A stretch of 26,897 nt of DNA. It comes from JAZQUM01 sp045631305. Its GTDB lineage: Bacteria > Bacillota > Clostridia > Oscillospirales > Oscillospiraceae. The stretch is from contig JAZQUM010000124.1 of NCBI GenBank assembly GCA_045631305.1, positions 1-26,897 of the forward strand, given 5' to 3'. Position 1 is the first letter of the stretch, and the number at the start of each line of letters is the position of its first letter. The notes beneath the pieces were generated by a model. The model did no database searches. It saw nothing but the letters and a program-made list of their open reading frames with translations, and was not told the origin of the DNA. Of this stretch, positions 21,560 through 26,897 are shown piece by piece. Both the position numbers and the translations under genes were made by a program.

Positions 21560-22519
21560 ATGAAAGTTGTGATTTTGGACGCATATACTGCCAACCCCGG
21601 TGATCTCAGCTGGGATGGCATGAAAGAATTTGCAGACCTTACGGTCTATGACCGTACTCCCCACGATGCAGAAGAGATTATCCGCCGCATCGGTGATGCG
21701 GATGTGGTTTACACCAACAAGACTCCCATTTCTGCAGCTGTCATCGACGCCTGCCCCAATGTAAAGATGATCAGCGTGCTGGCCACCGGTTACAACGTGG
21801 TGGATTATGCCCACGCCCGCGAAAAGGGAATCCCTGTAACCAACGTGCCTGCTTACAGCACTTATTCCACTGCCCAGATGGCCATTGCCCATCTGCTGGA
21901 GATCTGTGCGCATACCTCTGAGCACAGCGCAGCTGTGCACGAAGGCCGCTGGAGCAGCGGTAAGGACTTCTGCTTCTGGGATTATCCTCTGATGGAGCTT
22001 TGCGGCAAAACCATGGGTATCATCGGTTTTGGCAGCATTGGCCGCACCGTAGGTACTATTGCCAAGGCGCTGGGCATGACCGTTATTGCTGCAGGCAGCC
22101 GCCCCTGCCCTGAAGGGGAAGCCATCGGCGAATATGTGGAACTGGATGAGCTTTTCCGCCGTGCCGATGTGGTGAGCCTTCACTGCCCCCTCTTCCCTGA
22201 GAACAAGGGCATCATCAACCGCGACAATATCGCCAAGATGAAAGATGGCGTCATCATCCTCAACAATGCCCGCGGTGGTCTTGTGGTGGAACAGGATCTG
22301 GCAGACGCGCTGAATTCCGGCAAGGTCTATGCTGCAGGTATCGATGTAGCAGGCGTGGAACCCATCAATGCCGATAGCCCCCTGCTGACGGCTAAGAACT
22401 GCCTCATGACTCCCCACATTTCCTGGGCAACGCTGGAAGCCCGCACCCGCCTCATTTCCGTGGCGGTGGAAAACATGAAGTGCTTCTGCGAAGGGGCTCC
22501 CCAAAACGTTGTGAACTGA
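21560..22519 (+). CDS. D-2-hydroxyacid dehydrogenase (glycerate dehydrogenase-like)
   Basis: 319 residues from the ATG at 21560. An ATG six bases earlier (21554) abuts AAGGAG directly and cannot use it. NAD-linked reduction of 2-keto acids to D-2-hydroxy acids. The Rossmann loop is GIIGFGSIGRTVG. The catalytic Arg is in NNARGGLVVE, the Glu in GIDVAGVEP and the His in TPHISWAT; the His-x-x-Trp pair is typical of glycerate/hydroxypyruvate reductases and several aryl-2-keto-acid enzymes. It follows ubiX by 40 bases with no terminator between, so it is likely the last gene of the FMN reductase-UbiD-UbiX operon. The operon link suggests a keto- or hydroxy-acid in the same route (inference). Confidence 0.92.
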   Translation: MKVVILDAYTANPGDLSWDGMKEFADLTVYDRTPHDAEEIIRRIGDADVVYTNKTPISAAVIDACPNVKMISVLATGYNVVDYAHAREKGIPVTNVPAYSTYSTAQMAIAHLLEICAHTSEHSAAVHEGRWSSGKDFCFWDYPLMELCGKTMGIIGFGSIGRTVGTIAKALGMTVIAAGSRPCPEGEAIGEYVELDELFRRADVVSLHCPLFPENKGIINRDNIAKMKDGVIILNNARGGLVVEQDLADALNSGKVYAAGIDVAGVEPINADSPLLTAKNCLMTPHISWATLEARTRLISVAVENMKCFCEGAPQNVVN

Positions 22520-22520
22520 A

Positions 22521-22567
22521 CAAAAGAAAAAGGGCGTTGACCTTTTGGTCAACGCTCTTTCTTTTGT
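22521..22567. terminator. Bidirectional terminator
   Basis: A 9-bp core stem GCGTTGACC/GGTCAACGC (22534-22542, 22547-22555) with a TTTT loop, flanked by CAAAAGAAAAAGG and CTCTTTCTTTTG, which also pair. It serves the dehydrogenase on plus and trkH on minus. Confidence 0.9.
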
Positions 22568-22576
22568 TATCTTCTG

Positions 22577-24028
22577 TTATCTTCGCCAGGTTTTGCGGGA
22601 GAACAGCACCAGAATGGGGAAGATCTCCAGTCGGCCTGCCAGCATGTCAAAAATCAGCACCAGCTTGGAAAAATCGCTGAAGGCGGAATAATTGCCCACA
22701 GCGCCCACCATTTCAAAGCCGGGGCCGATGTTATTGAAACAGGCCACCACGGCGGAAAGGTTGGTGGTGATGGAGAAATTATCCAGTGAGATCACAAGAG
22801 AGCTGAGGACGATGATGAACATATAGCCCACAAGATACATGGCGGTTTTGTTTACCACATGTTCATTGACGGTCTGACCGCTGAGCCGCACTACCTGCAC
22901 ATTCTGCGGGTAAAGGATCTGGCGGGTGCGGCGGCGCAGACTTTTGGCCAGAATCAGCACGCGGGAGAACTTGAAGCCGCCGCCGGTGCTGCCGGCACAG
23001 GCGCCGATGAGCATCAGCATGAAGAGGATCATCTTGGAGAAGCTGGGCCAAAGGTCAAAGTTGGTGGTGGCAAAGCCTGCGGTGGTCATAATGGATGCCA
23101 CCTGGAAAGCGGCGTGACGCGCCGTTTCCGCCATGGAGGAATACATCTTGAAGGTGTTGCAGGTGATGAGGAAAGTGGCAAGGGCCGCAAAGCCGAAATA
23201 GAGCTTGATCTCCTCATCCCGTGCGATGCTGCGGAAATTGCGCATCAACAACAGGTAATAGCAGTTGAAGTTTACGCCGAAGAGCAGCAAAAAGATGGTG
23301 GTGACATTTTGGATATAGGGGGAATAGTCGGCAAAACCCGAATTGAGGATGGAGAAGCCGCCGGTGCCTGCCGTGCCGAAAGCGATGCAGAGGGAATCGA
23401 ACAGGGGAAGGCCGCCCAAAAGCAAAAAGATGATGTCCAGTATCGTCAGCGCAATGTACATAAAATAGAGGATAACGGCGGTGTTGCGCATGCGGGGTAC
23501 CAGCTTTTCCACTGTGGGTCCGGGGCTCTCTGCCCGCAGAAGATGCACGGAAAAGCCGCTGGTTCGCCCGCTGATAGGCACGATGGCCAGCAAAAATACC
23601 AGCACACCCATGCCGCCCAGCCAATGGCTGAAGCTGCGCCAGTAAAGCATACCGCGGCCCAGAGCTTCCACATCGGTAAGGATGGAAGCGCCGGTTGTGG
23701 TAAAGCCGGAAACGATCTCAAAGAGCGCGTCGATAAAGCGGGGGATAGAGTTAGAGAGAAGGAAGGGGAGAGAACCGAAAAAGCTCAGGGTGATCCAGCT
23801 CAAGCCTACGCAAACCAAACCCTCGCGGGAATAGAAATTCTTTTTGGCGTTGCGGCAGGGGAGGTACAATGCTGCAGCGCAGATCAGCGTGATGCCCATG
23901 GAAACCAGAAAGGCGGAAAAATCTGCCATGTCGCCATCGAAAACGGAGATCAGCGCCGGTGGGATCATTACCACCGCTTCCACCAAAAGGATGAAAGCGA
24001 TCAAGCGAGCGATCATTTTAAAGTTCAT
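22577..24028 (-). CDS. trkH: Potassium uptake protein TrkH (membrane channel subunit)
   Basis: 483 residues from the ATG at 24028, which has AAAGGCG upstream; the frame continues open to 24148 only by overlapping trkA. There are four pore-loop repeats, each with a selectivity-filter glycine: SGFTTTGAS, FGTAGTGGFS, SIMTTAGFATTNFD and NNIGPGFEMVG. A GACAGSTGGGFK loop lies before the third repeat's end, as in the TrkH gating loop. It imports K+ across the membrane when assembled with TrkA. It begins 10 bases after the trkA stop, so the two are cotranscribed. The length and all four filters are intact. Confidence 0.95.
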   Translation of the reverse strand: MNFKMIARLIAFILLVEAVVMIPPALISVFDGDMADFSAFLVSMGITLICAAALYLPCRNAKKNFYSREGLVCVGLSWITLSFFGSLPFLLSNSIPRFIDALFEIVSGFTTTGASILTDVEALGRGMLYWRSFSHWLGGMGVLVFLLAIVPISGRTSGFSVHLLRAESPGPTVEKLVPRMRNTAVILYFMYIALTILDIIFLLLGGLPLFDSLCIAFGTAGTGGFSILNSGFADYSPYIQNVTTIFLLLFGVNFNCYYLLLMRNFRSIARDEEIKLYFGFAALATFLITCNTFKMYSSMAETARHAAFQVASIMTTAGFATTNFDLWPSFSKMILFMLMLIGACAGSTGGGFKFSRVLILAKSLRRRTRQILYPQNVQVVRLSGQTVNEHVVNKTAMYLVGYMFIIVLSSLVISLDNFSITTNLSAVVACFNNIGPGFEMVGAVGNYSAFSDFSKLVLIFDMLAGRLEIFPILVLFSRKTWRR

Positions 24029-24038
24029 AAGGCGCCTT

Positions 24039-25397
24039 TCATTCGAAAATGTCGTTGATCTGATAAATGATGTTGTTGCCTCCCGTGACAATAACCACGC
24101 TGTCGCCTGCCAGGAAGGAGGATTCGCCGTTGGGGATTTCGGTGACACCCTTGCGGGAGATGGATACGATCAGCACACCTTTTTTCAAATGGAGATTTTT
24201 CAGCGGCACACCGCAGCAGTGGGTGTCTTCCGTTATGCGGAATTCCAAAGCTTCGGCGCGGCCATCTGCAATGGAGTGCACGCTCAGCGCAGCACCTGTC
24301 TGGTTGCGCATGGCGCGGACATAGCGCACAATGGTGCTGGAGCAGAGTTCCTTGGGGCAGATGATGCTGCCCATGGGGAGTTTTTCCAGAATATGGAGGT
24401 TATCCACGCGGCCCTGTTTGGTAATGATCTGAGGAACGTTGAGGCTTGCGCCGAAAAGGGAGATTACGATATTGAGTTCGTCAAGACCCGTGGCAGATAC
24501 CAGCGCGTCGCACTCGCCAAGGCCTTCGCTTTCCAAGAAAGAAAGGTTGCTGGCGTCACCATGAATGATGGAAGCATCCGGCAACTGGGCGGCAAGGGAA
24601 AGGCAGCGATCGTAGTCTTTTTCCACAATGCGCACATGAATGCCGCTTTTGAGCAGAATGCTGGCAAGATAATAGGAAATACGGCTGCCGCCGCAAATCA
24701 TCACATCTTCTACCTTCTGGGTGTTGATGCCCAGATTATACAAAAGAATGGCCAAAGCTGCAGTGGGCGCGGTGACCAGAACACGGTCATCCTGCTGGAG
24801 CACAAAATCGCCGCCGGGAATGATGGCCTCGCCGTTGCGCACCACGGTGCAGATCAGAGCGCGAGCCTTGAGCACGCTGCCCAGATCTTTCAGCATAACG
24901 CCCCGAAGCTTACTGTCTTCTTTTACGCGCAGTTCCACAATTTCCACGCGGCCCCGGGCAAAAGTATCCCGCTTTAAGAAGCCGGGGTAGCGGAGCAGAC
25001 GGAAAATTTCCGTGGCTGCCTGCTTTTCGGGGTTTACCGTCATGGAGAGGGCAAAGGTGCTGCGCATGGAATAAATCTGCTCGGTGTATTCAGGGGAGCG
25101 GATGCGGGCAATGGTATGAATGTTGGGGTTCATGCCGTGAGCTGTGAGGCAGCAGAGAAGATTCACTTCATCGGCGCTGGTGGCAGCAATAAGAAGATCG
25201 GCACTTTCTACCCCTGCGCTGCGCAAAGTGCTCATGGCGGCGCAGTTACCGCAAACGGCCATAACATCGTAAGCCTCCACGCTGGCATCCAGCACCCGGG
25301 GGTTGGAGTCGATGATGGTGAGATCATAATCTTCGCGGGAGAGCTGGCGGGCCAGAGTTGCGCCAACCTTGCCGTCACCTGCGATGATAATTTTCAT
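24039..25397 (-). CDS. trkA: Trk potassium uptake regulatory subunit TrkA
   Basis: 452 residues containing two tandem RCK units. The first RCK_N starts at once with GDGKVGATLA (Gly7, 9, 12), a textbook NAD/ATP-binding Rossmann loop, and ends in an RCK_C around 145-220. The second RCK_N starts near 230 with MICGGSRISYYLA, where the glycine pattern is degraded, and has its own RCK_C at the C-terminus. This is the TrkA arrangement (two RCKs in one chain) rather than the single-RCK KtrA. It gates TrkH in response to nucleotides. AGAGGTG precedes the ATG. Confidence 0.95.
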   Translation of the reverse strand: MKIIIAGDGKVGATLARQLSREDYDLTIIDSNPRVLDASVEAYDVMAVCGNCAAMSTLRSAGVESADLLIAATSADEVNLLCCLTAHGMNPNIHTIARIRSPEYTEQIYSMRSTFALSMTVNPEKQAATEIFRLLRYPGFLKRDTFARGRVEIVELRVKEDSKLRGVMLKDLGSVLKARALICTVVRNGEAIIPGGDFVLQQDDRVLVTAPTAALAILLYNLGINTQKVEDVMICGGSRISYYLASILLKSGIHVRIVEKDYDRCLSLAAQLPDASIIHGDASNLSFLESEGLGECDALVSATGLDELNIVISLFGASLNVPQIITKQGRVDNLHILEKLPMGSIICPKELCSSTIVRYVRAMRNQTGAALSVHSIADGRAEALEFRITEDTHCCGVPLKNLHLKKGVLIVSISRKGVTEIPNGESSFLAGDSVVIVTGGNNIIYQINDIFE

Positions 25398-25432
25398 AAG
25401 AAAAGCACCTCTTTTCCGTAACGCATGTCAAT

Positions 25433-25451
25433 GGTTTGCCCGATGCAAACC
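25433..25451. promoter_or_regulatory. Inverted repeat in the trkAH leader
   Basis: GGTTTGC (25433-25439), five bases, GCAAACC (25445-25451). It lies between the predicted transcription start (near 25463) and the trkA ATG. It could be an operator or an RNA hairpin; no factor is known from this window. Confidence 0.5.
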
Positions 25452-25469
25452 CGCACCCATGTTACTTGC

Positions 25470-25497
25470 ATTATACCATGCCGCCGCAAAAACTCAA
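25470..25497 (-). promoter_or_regulatory. Promoter of trkAH
   Basis: On the minus strand TTGAGT (25492-25497), 16 bases, TATAAT (25470-25475). The perfect -10 makes this a good candidate. Confidence 0.65.
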
Positions 25498-25635
25498 CAG
25501 TGAAAATGCGGCGAAAAGGTGCTGCCGCAGAATGGGGAAATGAACCTTGTTTAGCTGCTTTTTGGCGATAAAAAAATATGGTGAACCCGATAAATTATAT
25601 ATATGCAAATATTGTTACAAACTTCCCTGAAAAAG

Positions 25636-25696
25636 TTGACATTTTCCTGTAATTTTGTTAAGTTTTTGACAGATGTTAAAATCGTTTCCCTATAGG
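25636..25696 (+). promoter_or_regulatory. Promoter region of the NuoE/NuoF-like operon
   Basis: Two TTGACA boxes occur, at 25636-25641 and 25666-25671. The first has TAAGTT 17 bases on (25659-25664). The second has TATAGG (25691-25696) at 19 bases. Neither -10 is ideal, so which one works is open. The 333-base gap from 25398 otherwise holds the trkAH promoter and an AT-rich stretch (25570-25620) with no gene. Confidence 0.45.
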
Positions 25697-25730
25697 CAAT
25701 AGCGCAAACGAATTACGAGGAGAGTAAGAT

Positions 25731-26210
25731 ATGAAAGAGAACCTCACCCGCGTCGTTGAGATCATCAATGAACACGACGCATGTCAGAGCAATCTCATTG
25801 CAATCATGCAGGACATCCAGGCTGAGTTCGGTTATCTCAGCGAAAAGACCCTGGTGACCATTGCTGAAATGCTGGGTATCAGCACCGCAAAGGTATACAG
25901 TGTTGCCACCTTCTATGAGAACTTTTCTCTCGAACCCAAGGGCAAGCACATCATCAAGGTCTGCGCCGGTACTGCTTGCCACGTTCGCAAGTCCGGCCCT
26001 ATCTACGATGCTATTTATGATTATCTTGGCCTTTCCGGCAAGAAAAAGACTTCTGCAGACGGTATGTTTACTCTGGAAACCGTTGCCTGCCTCGGCGCCT
26101 GCGGTCTTGCTCCCGTTATGACTATTGACGGCGAAGTTCACGCTAAGATGACCCCCGAAGCAGCTCTGGCGCTGCTGGATCAGATCAAGAAGGAGGAAGC
26201 TGAAGCATGA
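25731..26210 (+). CDS. NuoE-like [2Fe-2S] subunit (bifurcating hydrogenase or NADH-oxidoreductase type)
   Basis: 159 residues: an N-terminal helical part (about 1-65) with GISTAKVYSVATFYENF, then a thioredoxin-like [2Fe-2S] domain with Cys78, Cys83, Cys120 and Cys124 (CAGTAC and CLGAC), the exact CX4C...CX3C pattern of the 24-kDa family. It is like HydC of electron-bifurcating [FeFe] hydrogenases and the small subunit of NADH-dependent formate dehydrogenases, and overlaps a NuoF-like gene that has the extra N-terminal ferredoxin-like domain typical of those complexes. A GAGGAGAG site precedes the ATG. The catalytic subunit would lie beyond the window. Confidence 0.92.
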   Translation: MKENLTRVVEIINEHDACQSNLIAIMQDIQAEFGYLSEKTLVTIAEMLGISTAKVYSVATFYENFSLEPKGKHIIKVCAGTACHVRKSGPIYDAIYDYLGLSGKKKTSADGMFTLETVACLGACGLAPVMTIDGEVHAKMTPEAALALLDQIKKEEAEA

Positions 26211-26897
26211 AAAAAGTGAAGATGACCCGCGACGGTTTCCGCGTTTATCAGTCTAACGCCCGCAATGCTCTCATGCAGAGCACTCAGGTTCCTTCTGTGC
26301 TGATCTGCGCAGGTACCGGCTGTATCGCCGGCGGCGCTATGAAGATCTATGACAACCTGAAGAAGGAATGCGAAGAACGCGGCCTTGCAGTTTATGTCGG
26401 TCTCAAGCACGATACCGATGAAGAAAAGAGCCTGCACGTAAAGATGAGCGGCTGCCACGGCTTCTGCGAAATGGGTCCCCTGGTTCATATTGAACCCATG
26501 GGCATTATGTACATCCATGTTAAGCCTGAAGACTGCCACGAAATTCTGGAAAAGACCGTTCTGGGCGGCGAAATCATCGACCGTCTTGTTTACCATCTTG
26601 ACGGCGTGGCTTATCCCCGTCAGGAAGATATCCCCTTCTACAAGCGCCAGCACCGCGTAGTTCTGGAAAACTGCGGTACCAGCGATGCAGAAGACATTGA
26701 AGAATACGTAGCCAAGGGCGGTTACTCCGCTTTCGAAAAGGCTCTCTTCGAAATGACCGACAAGGAGATCTGCGATACCATTATCGATTCCGGTCTCCGC
26801 GGCCGTGGCGGCGGCGGTTTCCCCGCCGGTAAGAAGTGGGACGGCGCACGCCGCCAGACTTCTCCCGTGAAGTATATCGTCTGCAACGGCGACGAAG
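26207..26897 (+). CDS. NuoF-like NADH/FMN subunit with N-terminal [2Fe-2S] domain (HydB type), 3'-truncated
   Basis: The ATG overlaps the stop of the preceding gene (ATGA), with AAGGAGG 15-20 bases upstream. 230 residues are visible before the window ends. Residues about 28-115 form a thioredoxin-like [2Fe-2S] domain with Cys34, Cys39, Cys83 and Cys87. The NuoF domain then begins, with the NADH/FMN-binding loop LRGRGGGGFPAGKKW (198-211) and the start of the FMN-binding CNGDE. NuoF of respiratory complex I lacks the N-terminal domain, whereas HydB of bifurcating hydrogenases and related formate dehydrogenase subunits have it. It probably transfers electrons between NADH and ferredoxin-linked partners. 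Confidence 0.92.
   Translation, partial: MKKVKMTRDGFRVYQSNARNALMQSTQVPSVLICAGTGCIAGGAMKIYDNLKKECEERGLAVYVGLKHDTDEEKSLHVKMSGCHGFCEMGPLVHIEPMGIMYIHVKPEDCHEILEKTVLGGEIIDRLVYHLDGVAYPRQEDIPFYKRQHRVVLENCGTSDAEDIEEYVAKGGYSAFEKALFEMTDKEICDTIIDSGLRGRGGGGFPAGKKWDGARRQTSPVKYIVCNGDE

Noticed and set aside
22859..24058. A 399-codon plus-strand frame rich in Ala, Gly, Glu and Gln
   Set aside because: It is the antisense of trkH. It has no ribosome site and no family resemblance.
25655..25680. Rex-like site upstream of the NuoE-like gene
   Set aside because: TTGTTAA is present at 25655-25661, but the needed inverted partner TTAACAA is missing; only a TTAAA remains nearby.
25398..25730. c-di-AMP or other riboswitch in the trkA/NuoE gap
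   Set aside because: The gap shows promoter elements and one short palindrome only, with no recognisable aptamer core.
1..26897. CRISPR arrays, tRNA or rRNA genes, phage structural genes, integrases
   Set aside because: I looked for regularly spaced repeats, cloverleaf-like segments and phage or recombinase motifs and found none.

Overview
The window reads as chromosome of a strictly anaerobic Bacillota bacterium, probably a gut Clostridia or Negativicutes member; I cannot place it lower. Supporting this are a rubrerythrin/ferritin/PerR oxidative-stress set, NuoE/NuoF-like subunits of an electron-bifurcating-type complex, UbiD/UbiX, a CarD regulator, an SdpR/SdpI pair, strong AGGAGG-type ribosome binding sites, consensus sigma-A promoters and many U-rich intrinsic terminators. 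The coding DNA is moderately GC-rich and favours GC-ending codons, apart from one AT-rich islet near 11.95-12.6 kb. I saw no tRNA, rRNA, CRISPR array, prophage or transposase gene.

Layout. 1-1359: C-terminal part of a fused TRAP transporter permease (+). 1446-3860: a minus-strand oxidative-stress operon reading perR, reverse rubrerythrin, ferritin, then a flavin-reductase/double-rubredoxin fusion, from a promoter with a perfect palindrome at its start site. 4127-5858: a Cys-rich DUF6125-like protein and a short ion-transporter-superfamily permease (+). 5903-7821: a Lar-like zinc ribbon (-) divergent from a HAD phosphatase and an EamA exporter (+). 8078-11587: hom, aspartokinase and asd (+), the core of the aspartate-family amino acid pathway. 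11644-12671: terminator, a MITE-like repeat and an AT-rich islet with two small unrecognised minus-strand genes. 12719-15007: an SdpR-type repressor with two matching operators, SdpI, a DUF3784 protein and an alpha/beta hydrolase (+). 15048-15548: CarD-like regulator (-). 15830-18703: minimal DEAD-box helicase and an oligopeptide-binding lipoprotein (+). 18751-18896: promoter plus terminator with no proper gene between, a small-RNA candidate. 18968-22519: FMN reductase, UbiD, UbiX and D-2-hydroxyacid dehydrogenase (+). 22577-25397: TrkA-TrkH potassium uptake (-). 25731-end: NuoE-like and NuoF-like subunits (+), cut by the window edge.

How the genes work together. The perR operon pairs a peroxide-type sensor (all five PerR metal ligands are present, including the diagnostic Asp91) with peroxide and oxygen reduction by rubrerythrin and a flavo-rubredoxin, plus iron storage. 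The aspartate block covers aspartate to homoserine except for branch enzymes elsewhere. The FMN reductase-UbiD-UbiX cluster is a self-contained prenyl-FMN decarboxylase module: reduced FMN, cofactor synthesis and decarboxylase, with a 2-hydroxyacid dehydrogenase that hints at a keto- or hydroxy-acid substrate. TrkA-TrkH is a complete potassium importer. Most of the window is ordinary housekeeping. The parts most worth a second look are the UbiD/UbiX cluster, the dual-operator sdpRI locus with no toxin gene, the tandem-rubredoxin flavoprotein, the candidate small RNA and the AT-rich islet.
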